Shown here: piece by piece, positions 15,443-23,003 of the stretch
How the letters are laid out: the number at the start of each line of letters is the position of its first letter
Numbering within the stretch: the stretch's first letter is position 1
Assembly (NCBI GenBank): GCA_028277745.1
Contig: JANQFR010000075.1
Coordinates: 26,394 to 90,393, forward strand
Direction of reading: 5' to 3'
Length of the DNA: 64,000 nucleotides
Origin: Phycisphaeraceae bacterium
GTDB taxonomy: Bacteria > Planctomycetota > Phycisphaerae > Phycisphaerales > Phycisphaeraceae
Notes under the pieces: generated by a model
The model's input: only the letters and a program-made list of their open reading frames with translations
Database searches by the model: none
Told to the model about the DNA's origin: nothing
Translations under genes and position numbers: made by a program

Positions 15443-16546
15443 ATGGGTAGGGACGCGACGGACTCCAACGCCAGGCCTCGCCGCCGCATGACGGTCCAGA
15501 AGTGGATCTGGACGATCGTGGGTTGCCTGGTGCTGCTGGTGATCCTGTACGTCCTGCTGGACCACTTCGCCCCGTATACGAGCGATGCGTACCTGCAGGC
15601 GTACGTGGTGCAGGTGGCGCCGCAGGTGGATGGGCGGGTGACGCAGGTGCCGGTGACGGACAACGCGTACGTGGAGGAAGGCGATCTGCTGTTTGCGTTG
15701 GACGATCGGCCGTACCGGTACCGGGTGGAGCAGCTCGAGGCGCAGCTGGTGCAGACGATCTCGGACGTGAAACAGATCGAGCTGCAGCTGCTGGGCGCGG
15801 AGGAGGCGGTGAAAGCCGCTGCCGCCGAAACCGACTACGCCAAGCAGGTGTACGAGATGCTCGACGAGCTTTACAAGGAGCAGGCGGCGACGTTCCGGGA
15901 ATGGGTGGAGGCGACGGACAATTATCACTCCCTGCAGGCGCAGCTGGCGCAGAGACAGACCGAGGAAGGGGTCGCGAGGCTGGCGGCCGATGCGGTGATC
16001 GACGATATGCACGTTTTGATCCGGGAGGTGGAGGCGAACCTCAAGCTGGCGCGGTATGAGCTGGAGCAGACGCGGGTGTACGCCCCGTCGGACGGGTACG
16101 TGACAAACCTGCAGCTGCGTCAGGGGGCTTACGCGTCGGCGGGCGACCAGGTGATGACGTTCGTCGACACGACGAGCTGGTGGGTGGTGGCGAACTACAT
16201 GGAGAACTCGCTGACGCGGATGGAGCCGGGCCAGGAGGCGGAGTTGAGCATCGCGATGACGCCGGGGCGGGTGCTGAAAGGGCAAGTCGAGAGCATCAGC
16301 TGGGGGGTGTGGGAGGGCCAGGGCGTGCCGTCGGGCGATCTGCCGTACGTGCCGGAGCCGGAGAACTGGGTGCGGATGCCCCAGCGGCTGCCGGTCCGTC
16401 TGACGTTCGACCCGCAGGACCACACCGGGCCCCTGCGGGTCGGGGCGTCGGTGAGCGTGACGGTGTACACCTCCCCGGACAACCCGATCAACCTGATCAG
16501 CATGGTCTGGCACCGCATCAGCTCGTGGCTGGATTACTTGTATTGA
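15443..16546 (+). CDS. HlyD/EmrA-family membrane fusion protein
   Basis: 367 residues. After a short basic cytoplasmic tail there is one TM anchor (WIWTIVGCLVLLVILYVLLDHF). Next come the biotinyl-lipoyl half motif (VQVAPQVDGRVTQVPVTDNA, VEEGDLLFALDDRPY), a coiled-coil hairpin (about residues 85-200), the returning lipoyl half (VYAPSDGYVTNLQLRQGAYA) and a beta-barrel domain. Such periplasmic adaptors connect an inner-membrane pump (EmrB, MacB or ABC type) with an outer-membrane channel. Neither partner is adjacent. The orphan MacB-type permease at 1527 is a possible but unproven partner. The ATG at 15443 was preferred to an upstream TTG. Confidence 0.85.
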   Translation: MGRDATDSNARPRRRMTVQKWIWTIVGCLVLLVILYVLLDHFAPYTSDAYLQAYVVQVAPQVDGRVTQVPVTDNAYVEEGDLLFALDDRPYRYRVEQLEAQLVQTISDVKQIELQLLGAEEAVKAAAAETDYAKQVYEMLDELYKEQAATFREWVEATDNYHSLQAQLAQRQTEEGVARLAADAVIDDMHVLIREVEANLKLARYELEQTRVYAPSDGYVTNLQLRQGAYASAGDQVMTFVDTTSWWVVANYMENSLTRMEPGQEAELSIAMTPGRVLKGQVESISWGVWEGQGVPSGDLPYVPEPENWVRMPQRLPVRLTFDPQDHTGPLRVGASVSVTVYTSPDNPINLISMVWHRISSWLDYLY

Positions 16547-16555
16547 AAAGGCAGG

Positions 16556-16668
16556 AAAGCAGGAAAACAGAAAATCAGGAAATTCGGAAAGGACCGCTAG
16601 ACGTTTTAGGGGGTGGAGGGAGCCGGCTCTTCATTTCCTGTTTTCCTGATTTTCTGTTTTCCTGCTTT
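16556..16668. repeat. Oligopurine/oligopyrimidine inverted repeat
   Basis: A perfect 27-bp inverted repeat: left arm 16556-16582 (AAAGCAGGAAAACAG...) and right arm 16642-16668, with a 59-base loop. The arms consist of short A/G-only repeats of a GGAAAGCA-like word. It lies right after the hlyD stop. A sequence-related copy is at 22261. Confidence 0.8.
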
Positions 16669-16757
16669 TTCCCCGCCCACGCAAGGGCGGCGGGGGGTTG
16701 AGCCGATAAAGCAGGTGGCTCAGTGGGGTCTTGTCCGGTGTCTCGAGGAGGTCATCG

Positions 16758-17156
16758 GTGTTGAACGGCTCCTATGAATCATTGGCGGCGTGGGAACAGG
16801 CGGTGCGCCTGGTGGAGCGGGTGTACCGGGTGACGGGCGACTTCCCGGCAGACGAGAAGTCGGGGCTGGCGGCGACGCTGAGGCGGGCGGCGGCCGCGAT
16901 CCCGGGCCGGATCGCCGACGCCCACGGCCAGGCCGACCCGTCGGCGGCGGTGAACATGATCGAGGGGGTCCTGGGGCAGTTGCGGGAGCTGCACACGCAC
17001 CTGATCGTGAGCCACCGGCTACGGTTCCTCTCGTCCTGGCGGCTGGGCCGGACGCGGAAGCTGTGCGTCAAGATCGAGCGCCTGCTCGACGCCCTGGCGG
17101 AGGACTGCCGCGCCGAGGCCGCCCAGGAAGCGACGACGGAGCGGCGGGCGGCGTGA
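16758..17156 (+). CDS. Four-helix-bundle (S23-type) protein
   Basis: A 132-residue all-helical protein of the four-helix-bundle family first noted as an ORF in 23S rRNA intervening sequences. The GTG at 16758 is chosen because a perfect AGGAGG ends 6 bases upstream. Family landmarks are YESLAAWEQAVRLVERVY near the start, FPADEKSGLAATLRRAAAAIP, then AVNMIEGVLGQLRELHTHL. Function unknown for the whole family; members form small oligomers. It stands between hlyD and ppk and is probably independent of both. Confidence 0.8.
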   Translation: MLNGSYESLAAWEQAVRLVERVYRVTGDFPADEKSGLAATLRRAAAAIPGRIADAHGQADPSAAVNMIEGVLGQLRELHTHLIVSHRLRFLSSWRLGRTRKLCVKIERLLDALAEDCRAEAAQEATTERRAA

Positions 17157-17245
17157 GGGGCCGGATCCGCGACGGGAGCACGACAAAAATTAACAATCCC
17201 CCTCCCCGACGGCCTCCCGTTGGGTTACGTTATAGGGCTTGGACC

Positions 17246-19444
17246 ATGGACACACCCACCACCGATACATCGCCGCCGGTCAGTCTCGACGCCCCCGCGA
17301 GTGAGCTGTTTTTCAACCGCGAATTGTCCTGGTTGAGGTTCAACGACCGCGTGCTCCACGAGGCGCTGGACGAGCGGACGCCGCTGCTCGAACGGGTGGC
17401 GTTCCTGGCGATCTTCAGCTCGAACCTGGATGAGTACTTCCAGAAACGGGTGGGCGGGCTCAAGCGGCAGATCGACACCGGCCTCAAGACGCGCACCAGC
17501 GACGGGCTCACGCCGGAGGAACAGCTCAAGGCGATCCGCGAAGCCGTGGTCCCGGCGCTGCAGACCCAGGCCGACTGTTACGCCCGGGTCATCAAGCCCA
17601 AGCTCGCCGAGCAGGGCATCCACCTGCTGAAGTGGAACGAGCTGTCGCCTCAGTTGCGGACGCGGGCGACCGACTATTTCCAGAAAAACCTGTTCCCGGT
17701 GCTGACGCCGCTGGCGGTCGACCCGGGGCACCCGTTCCCGTTCATCTCGAACCTGTCGACGTCGCTGGGGGTGATGCTGTCGAACCCCGAGGAGGACCGG
17801 CGGGCCGCGGCGGCGGACGGCGACGACTCGCCGGGCCTGCACTTCGCCCGGGTGAAGGTGCCCGCGGTGCTGCCGGGGTGGGTCCAGCTCGACGACGAAG
17901 ACGACGACCCGGCCGACGGCGTGCACTTCATCAGCCTCGATGAGATCATCCGCCACAACCTCGGAGGTCTGTTCGAGGGCATGACCATCCACGAGGTCGA
18001 GCCGTTCCGCATCACGCGCAACGCCGACGTCGACCGCGACGAGGAGGACGCCGAGGACCTGCTCGAGCTGATCGCCCAGGAGCTGCGCGACCGCCGGTTC
18101 GCGCGGGTGTGCCGGTTGGAGGTCGACGACGACCCGTCGCTGCCGATGAACCGGGTGCTGATCCAGCAGCTCAACCTGCACCCGGCCGATGTGTACCAGA
18201 TGCCTGCGGAGCTGGACTACACCGACCTGTGGCAGGTCCACGGCATCAACCGCCCGGAGCTCAAGTACGACCCGTGGACGCCGGTGACGCCCCCGCGCCT
18301 GGCGGACGACGAGTCGAACATCTTCTCGATCATCCGGGCGGGCGACCTGCTGGTGCATCACCCTTTCGAGGCGTTCGGCTCGAGCGTCGAGCGGTTCATC
18401 CGCGCCGCCGCCAACGACCCCGACGTGGTCGCGATCAAGCTGACGCTTTACCGCACGACCAGCGACTCGCCGTTCCTGCCCGAGCTGATCCGGGCCGCGG
18501 AGATGGGCAAGCAGGTGGTCTGCCTGGTCGAGCTGTCGGCGCGGTTCGACGAGGAACGCAACGTGCAGATCGCCCGGGTCCTCGAAAAGGCGGGGGTCCA
18601 CGTGGTCTACGGCGTGGTGGGGCTCAAGACGCACACCAAGACCGCCGTCGTCGTCCGCAAAGAGGCCCACGGCATGCGGGTCTACGCCCACATCGGCACG
18701 GGCAACTACAACTCCAAGACCGCCCGGCTCTACACCGACCTGGGCGTGTTCACCTGCGACCCGCGCCTCACCTCAGACCTCGTGGAGATGTTCCACTTCC
18801 TCACCGGCCGGTCGCTCAAGAAAGACTTCCGCCACCTGCTGATCGCGCCGGTCAACATGCGGCGGCGGTTCGTGGAGCTCATCGACCGCGAGATCCAACA
18901 CGCCGAGGCGTGGCGGCAACGCGGGGGCGACGAGAACGACCCGCTCCGCCCGCTGATCATCGCCAAGATGAACAGTCTCGAAGACCGACGCATCTGCCTC
19001 AAGCTCTACGAGGCGTCCCAGGCCGGCGTGCGCGTCCAGCTCCTCGTCCGCGGGTTCTGCTGCCTCCGGCCCGGCGTGCCGGGGCTGTCGGACAACATCA
19101 CCGTCATCTCCGTGATCGGCCGCTTCCTCGAACACTCCCGCATCTACTACTTCCACAACGCCGGCGAGCACGAGTATTACATCGGCTCGGCCGACTGGAT
19201 GTACCGCAACCTCAACAACCGCGTCGAGTGCATCACCCCCGTCTACGACACCGCCAACCAGGCCCGGCTCAAGGAGATCCTCGACGTCATGCTCGAGGAC
19301 CAACGCCAGGCGTGGGACCTGCACCCCGACGGCACGTACACCCAGCGCCAGCCCGACCCCATGCGGCCCGACACCGCCGTGGGCACCCACGTCCGGCTGA
19401 TGGAGTCCACCCGCAAGGCGGCGAAAAGCCTCACGGGGTCGTGA
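17246..19444 (+). CDS. ppk1: Polyphosphate kinase 1
   Basis: 732 residues, normal length. It polymerises the ATP gamma-phosphate into polyphosphate and works reversibly. The N-terminal domain starts with FFNRELSWLRFNDRVLHEA, then SSNLDEYFQKRVGGLK. Two phospholipase D-like domains follow: LTLYRTTSDSPFLPELIRAA, VELSARFDEERN, GLKTHTKTAVVVRKE (autophosphorylated-His region), YAHIGTGNYNSKTARLYTD and RFLEHSRIYYFHN with GSADWMYRNLNNRVE. The ATG at 17246 is preferred to upstream codons, which overlap the four-helix-bundle gene. An acidic insertion (residues ~185-230, EEDRRAAAADGDDSPG and DDEDDDPADG) is somewhat larger than usual. Confidence 0.96.
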   Translation: MDTPTTDTSPPVSLDAPASELFFNRELSWLRFNDRVLHEALDERTPLLERVAFLAIFSSNLDEYFQKRVGGLKRQIDTGLKTRTSDGLTPEEQLKAIREAVVPALQTQADCYARVIKPKLAEQGIHLLKWNELSPQLRTRATDYFQKNLFPVLTPLAVDPGHPFPFISNLSTSLGVMLSNPEEDRRAAAADGDDSPGLHFARVKVPAVLPGWVQLDDEDDDPADGVHFISLDEIIRHNLGGLFEGMTIHEVEPFRITRNADVDRDEEDAEDLLELIAQELRDRRFARVCRLEVDDDPSLPMNRVLIQQLNLHPADVYQMPAELDYTDLWQVHGINRPELKYDPWTPVTPPRLADDESNIFSIIRAGDLLVHHPFEAFGSSVERFIRAAANDPDVVAIKLTLYRTTSDSPFLPELIRAAEMGKQVVCLVELSARFDEERNVQIARVLEKAGVHVVYGVVGLKTHTKTAVVVRKEAHGMRVYAHIGTGNYNSKTARLYTDLGVFTCDPRLTSDLVEMFHFLTGRSLKKDFRHLLIAPVNMRRRFVELIDREIQHAEAWRQRGGDENDPLRPLIIAKMNSLEDRRICLKLYEASQAGVRVQLLVRGFCCLRPGVPGLSDNITVISVIGRFLEHSRIYYFHNAGEHEYYIGSADWMYRNLNNRVECITPVYDTANQARLKEILDVMLEDQRQAWDLHPDGTYTQRQPDPMRPDTAVGTHVRLMESTRKAAKSLTGS

Positions 19445-19455
19445 CCACACCCCCC

Positions 19456-19485
19456 GAAGCCCGGGGATTGCGATCCCTGGGCTTC
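19456..19485. repeat. 30-base palindromic repeat, copy 2
   Basis: 28 of 30 bases match the copy at 10805. It lies between the convergent ppk1 and CDGSH genes and overlaps the CDGSH stop codon. It probably acts as a bidirectional terminator. Confidence 0.7.
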
Positions 19486-19699
19486 ACGCGTCATCATCCA
19501 CGCGGACGACTTCGGTGCGGTCCTTGTTGTAGATGTAGAGCTTGCCTTCCTCTTCGCCGCCGTCCTTACGGCAGGCCTTGTGCGAGCCGTCGCAGAACGG
19601 CAGGTCCTGGCTCAGGCCACAGGCGCAGATCCACACCGACTTGTCTTGCGGCGGGACCTCGATCGGGCCGGTGGCTTCGTGACGGATCATGCGGGCCAT
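19484..19699 (-). CDS. CDGSH iron-sulfur domain protein
   Basis: A 71-residue protein consisting of one CDGSH domain. The cluster ligands form the 3Cys-1His pattern C25-x-C27-x8-C36-x3-H40 in CACGLSQDLPFCDGSH. This family carries a redox-active, pH-sensitive [2Fe-2S] cluster. The rest is short and charged (EEEGKLYIYNKDRTEVVRV) and may form a small sheet. It has AAGGAAGC before the ATG. It lies 36 bases downstream of the DAACS symporter stop on the same strand and could be cotranscribed. Confidence 0.92.
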   Translation of the reverse strand: MARMIRHEATGPIEVPPQDKSVWICACGLSQDLPFCDGSHKACRKDGGEEEGKLYIYNKDRTEVVRVDDDA

Positions 19700-19735
19700 G
19701 AGCTTCCTTTCATCGATGGTGAAAACAACGGTCGG

Positions 19736-21157
19736 TCAATCGAGCTTCGGCCCGACCTCTCCGGGCTCGGGCGGCTCCTCGGTGGTGAGCAGGCCGGTCT
19801 CGCCCTCGGTTCGGGCGATGGTCACGGCGCCGACCGAGTCGCTGAAGATGTTGACCGCGGTGCGGCACATGTCCAGCGGGCGGTCGAACACCAGCAGGAT
19901 CGGCAGGGCCGCGACAAGGTCCATGCCCCCGCCCAACTGGTTCTGGACCTGCTGCAGGATCACCACGATCGCGACCAGCGACGCCGAGGGCACCCCCGCC
20001 ACGCCCACGCTCGTGAGCAGGGCCACCACCACGACCATGAACTGCTGGCCGAATGTGAGATCGATCCCCAGCGCCTGGCAAACAAAGATCGCGGCCACGC
20101 ACTCATAGAGCGCGGTGCCGTCCATGTTGACCGTGGCGCCCAGCGGCAGCACGAAGCTGGCGGTCTTGTTGGACACGCCCGCCCGCTCCTCGACGCACTC
20201 GATCGTCACCGGCAGCGTGGCCGAGCTGGACGCGGTGCTGAACGCCGTCATCAACGCCGGCGCCATCGCCTTGTAGTGCCGCAACGGGTTCACCCGGGCG
20301 ATGAAGAGCAGGATCAGCGACATCACCACCACGAAGTGGAGGATCAACGCCGCCAGGGTGGTGAGGCTGAACAGCACGATCCCGCCAAAGAATTCGTTGA
20401 ACCGGTCCTCCGGCCCCAGCCTCGCGTACTGCTCGGCCACGGTCGCCGCCACCAGCATGCCCACGCCGATGGGCGCGAACTTGAGCACCAGGTCGGTCAC
20501 CGCCAGGGACAGCTCATAAATCGCCTTGACGACGCGCTGCAGGAGCGAGCCCAGGTCGCCCGCCAGCCTGGTCAGGAAATACCCCGCGACCATGGAGGCC
20601 ACGATCAGCCCCAGCAGGTTGCCGCCGACCGCGGCGCCGAAAAGATTGGGCGGGATCATCTCACGGAAGACGTCGAGGAAGTCGGACGCGGTCTTGCCGC
20701 CGGTCTTTTCCTCCAGCTGTTCCGCCTCCTCGGCAAAAGCGCCGAGATCCTGGCCGACGAGGATGCCTGAGCCGTCGGAAGAGAACCCGGGGTCCATCAG
20801 GTTGATCAGCGTCAGCCCGATCAGGATCGCGAGGGTGGAGGTGCACAGGTAATAGAACAGCGTCTTGACGCCGAGCCGGCGGAACCCGCCCTTGGCGGCG
20901 AGGGTCGCGACCGCGAGCACGATCGAACTGGTGACCAGCGGGACGATGATCAGCTTCAGGGCGTTGAGGAACATGTCGCCGATCAGCTTGTAGATCATGA
21001 AGTCGAACCGGCCCACGACGATGTCGCCGGCGGCGGTCACGTCGCCGGCGGCCTTGGCGGACGACAAGGCCCAGGCCGCCGTGAGGTAACCGAGTAACCC
21101 GCCGAGCACCAGGCCCAGCAAAATCTGCCAATGAAGTTTCCAACGCCAGAACGCCAT
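19736..21157 (-). CDS. Dicarboxylate/amino acid:cation (Na+/H+) symporter, DAACS family
   Basis: 473 residues. The ATG at 21157 has AGGAG 6 bases upstream. The protein has about eight TM helices plus the two re-entrant hairpins of the GltP/GltPh fold. Signatures are LIIVPLVTSSIVLAVATL, the serine-rich hairpin AFSTASSSATLPVT, the Na+-binding NMDGTALYE (NMDGT motif) and FDRPLDMCRTAVNIFSDS. Transport of glutamate, aspartate or C4-dicarboxylates with Na+ or H+ is the family function. The loop after TM3 (residues ~115-155, GAFAEEAEQLEEKTGGK) is longer than in GltPh. Confidence 0.94.
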   Translation of the reverse strand: MAFWRWKLHWQILLGLVLGGLLGYLTAAWALSSAKAAGDVTAAGDIVVGRFDFMIYKLIGDMFLNALKLIIVPLVTSSIVLAVATLAAKGGFRRLGVKTLFYYLCTSTLAILIGLTLINLMDPGFSSDGSGILVGQDLGAFAEEAEQLEEKTGGKTASDFLDVFREMIPPNLFGAAVGGNLLGLIVASMVAGYFLTRLAGDLGSLLQRVVKAIYELSLAVTDLVLKFAPIGVGMLVAATVAEQYARLGPEDRFNEFFGGIVLFSLTTLAALILHFVVVMSLILLFIARVNPLRHYKAMAPALMTAFSTASSSATLPVTIECVEERAGVSNKTASFVLPLGATVNMDGTALYECVAAIFVCQALGIDLTFGQQFMVVVVALLTSVGVAGVPSASLVAIVVILQQVQNQLGGGMDLVAALPILLVFDRPLDMCRTAVNIFSDSVGAVTIARTEGETGLLTTEEPPEPGEVGPKLD

Positions 21158-21223
21158 ACGGGGTCTCCTGTATGGACAGCGTACCCGTTCCGCCGCGAGA
21201 CGACGAATCCGGGCCATGGTCGC

Positions 21224-21229
21224 TATACT
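21224..21229 (+). promoter_or_regulatory. -10-like TATACT upstream of hemC
   Basis: TATACT 23 bases before the TTG start of hemC, with GGGAG between them. No clear -35 box. Confidence 0.4.
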
Positions 21230-21252
21230 CCAACGGCTCTTGGGAGATCGCC

Positions 21253-22257
21253 TTGCGTCGTAGCCGTAAACCTATCGTGATTGCCTCCCGCCGCAGCCGG
21301 CTCGCCCGCATCCAGGCCGAGTCGGTTGGCGCCGCGCTCGCCCGCCTTCACCCGCACGTCGAGGTCCGTTACGAATGGATCGAATCGGAAGGCGATCGTT
21401 TCGCCGAGGGCTCACTCGCGGACCACGGCGGCAAAGGGCTGTTTACCCGGGCGATCGAACAGGCGCTGCTCAAGGGCGACGCCGACATCGCGGTGCACAG
21501 CCTCAAGGACCTGCCCGCCAAGGACACGGCGGGGCTCACCATCGCGGCGACGCCCGTCCGGGCCGACGTGCGTGACGTGCTGATCGCCCGCGAGGAAGCC
21601 GCCACGCTTCACGACCTGCAACCCGGCGCCGTGGTCGGCACATCCAGCCCCCGCCGGGCGGCGCAGCTGCGCCGGCTCCGAGGTGACCTGCGTGTCGCCC
21701 TCATCCGCGGCAACGTCGACACCCGGCTCACCAAAGTGCTCGACCCGCAAGGCGCCCACTCCTACGACGCCACCCTCCTGGCCTACGCCGGGCTGCAACG
21801 CCTGGGGCTCCACGACAAGACCCACGCCGCCCTCCCGCTCGACGACATGCTCCCCGCGTCGTGCCAAGGCGCGCTGGGCATCCAGTGCCGTTCTTCCGAC
21901 CATGTCACGCTGACGCGGTGCCTGCCGCTCAACCACCCTTCGTCCGCCACCGCGGCGCACGCCGAGCGCCAGGTCATCGCCGGCCTCGGCGCCGAATGCC
22001 ATTCGCCCATCGCGGTCTACGCCCAGCCCATCGAGCCCGAAGCGGCCGACAAACCCCGCCAGGGCGACACGGTGTTCCGCCTGCGCGTCCGTGTCCTCTC
22101 ACCCGACGGCGCGGTCTGTCTCGAATCCGACGCGCAAACCCCCACCAAGCTGCTCCGCAAGCTGATCAAGCAGACCATCGCCGACCTCAAGCAACGCGGC
22201 GCCGCCGACCTGCTCCACCCCGGCCCCGGGGCCATCCCCGACCGCGTCACTGCGTGA
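21253..22257 (+). CDS. hemC: Hydroxymethylbilane synthase (porphobilinogen deaminase)
   Basis: 334 residues from a TTG at 21253, chosen because GGGAG lies 6 bases upstream and homologous sequence begins at RSRKPIVIASRRSRLARIQA. The enzyme joins four porphobilinogens into hydroxymethylbilane in heme synthesis. Motifs are VRYEWIESEGDRF, GKGLFTRAIEQALL, DIAVHSLKDLPAK, GTSSPRRAAQL, IRGNVDTRL and the dipyrromethane-binding Cys in GLGAECHSPIAVYA. A short insertion near PIEPEAADKPRQGD extends domain 3. It is divergent from the DAACS gene and stands alone, without hemD beside it. Confidence 0.95.
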   Translation: MRRSRKPIVIASRRSRLARIQAESVGAALARLHPHVEVRYEWIESEGDRFAEGSLADHGGKGLFTRAIEQALLKGDADIAVHSLKDLPAKDTAGLTIAATPVRADVRDVLIAREEAATLHDLQPGAVVGTSSPRRAAQLRRLRGDLRVALIRGNVDTRLTKVLDPQGAHSYDATLLAYAGLQRLGLHDKTHAALPLDDMLPASCQGALGIQCRSSDHVTLTRCLPLNHPSSATAAHAERQVIAGLGAECHSPIAVYAQPIEPEAADKPRQGDTVFRLRVRVLSPDGAVCLESDAQTPTKLLRKLIKQTIADLKQRGAADLLHPGPGAIPDRVTA

Positions 22258-22260
22258 CTC

Positions 22261-22376
22261 AGAAAAGCAGAAAATTCAGAAAGCAGGAAAGCAGAAAATC
22301 CGGAAACCAACAGGCTCATCGGCTCTGGCCATTCTTCATTTCCTGCTTTTCTGCATTTCCTGTTTTCCTGCTTTCA
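22261..22376. repeat. Oligopurine/oligopyrimidine inverted repeat, second copy
   Basis: The left arm starts AGAAAAGCAGAAAATTCAG and the right arm ends TTCCTGTTTTCCTGCTTTC; they pair imperfectly. It shares words with the 16556 element, including TTCATTTCCTG at the start of the right arm. It fills the gap between the convergent hemC and chagasin-like genes. Confidence 0.7.
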
Positions 22377-22778
22377 AAACACCTGCACCGCCGCCACCCA
22401 GGTTTTCACGGGCGGCTCGCCTTGTTCGAACGGCCGCAGGTACTCCAGCTTCAGATGGGTCGTGCCCACCGCCGTCGCCTCGAACGTCCACTCGAAGTAG
22501 CCCCCGCTGCCGACGCGGTCGGACGCGTCGCGCACGTACTGTTTCTCGCCGATCTGCTTGAGGCTGGGCATCGCCTCGGTGGCCGACTCCCAGGTATAGC
22601 CGGTCGTCGGGTTGCCCTCGAGCCGCACCACCAGCGTGTCGCCGACGTGCAGATCGATCGTCCCGCCATCGTAGGCCATGTCCACGGTCTTGGTCATCGG
22701 CGCGGGGGGCGGCTGGCGCGAACACCCCAGGACCAACACCGCCGCGGCCGCCGCCCACCAGCTCATCATTTTCATCAT
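22374..22778 (-). CDS. Chagasin-family (I42) cysteine-protease inhibitor, lipoprotein
   Basis: 134 residues. The N-terminus has a lipoprotein signal (AAAAVLVLGC, lipobox LVLGC, Cys ~19), so the protein is predicted to be membrane-anchored outside the cytoplasm. The mature part has the three inhibitory loops of the chagasin fold: NPTTGYTW (about 57-64), the GSGGYFEW segment, and RPFEQGEPP (about 115-123). The family blocks papain-like cysteine peptidases. AAGGAGCTCG precedes the ATG pair. Its 3' end overlaps the last bases of the inverted repeat. Confidence 0.88.
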   Translation of the reverse strand: MMKMMSWWAAAAAVLVLGCSRQPPPAPMTKTVDMAYDGGTIDLHVGDTLVVRLEGNPTTGYTWESATEAMPSLKQIGEKQYVRDASDRVGSGGYFEWTFEATAVGTTHLKLEYLRPFEQGEPPVKTWVAAVQVF

Positions 22779-22824
22779 CGAGCTCCTTGAGGTGATCCGA
22801 TCCCACCGTCACTATACTCCGTTC

Positions 22825-22902
22825 ATGCCGACGCCCAACCCACTGAATACCCTTGAGAGCGTCGCACTTGCCGCCGCGGTCCGCCACCGCCTGCTGGTCT
22901 AG
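22825..22902 (+). other. Possible tiny leaderless ORF or gene remnant, 25 codons
   Basis: ATG at 22825 lies 6 bases after TATACT (22813-22818), the same spacing as at other suspected leaderless genes. The frame MPTPNPLNTLESVALAAAVR then RHRLLV ends at a TAG after 25 codons. It could be the start of a gene whose remainder was lost, a short peptide, or chance. No domain. Confidence 0.2.
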
Positions 22903-22941
22903 AACCGACCCATTTTTCAGTTGACCGCTTTGCTGTTTTAA

Positions 22942-22988
22942 CGGCGGCTACGGCCGCCGGGGCCAGGGCCGCGTAGCGGCCCGGCTAA
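22942..22988. repeat. GC-rich double-palindrome repeat, copy B
   Basis: GGCGGCTACGGCCGCC followed by GGGCCGCGTAGCGGCCCGGC. Same design as the copies at 5397 and 31870. It lies just past the stop of the GT39 gene. Confidence 0.65.
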
Positions 22989-23003
22989 GCGGTCCAATAT
23001 CGA

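Noticed and set aside
16556..16668. Short A/G-rich tandem repeats considered as a CRISPR array
   Set aside because: Units are ~8-10 bases with no unique spacers and the second half is the reverse complement of the first. No cas genes in the window.
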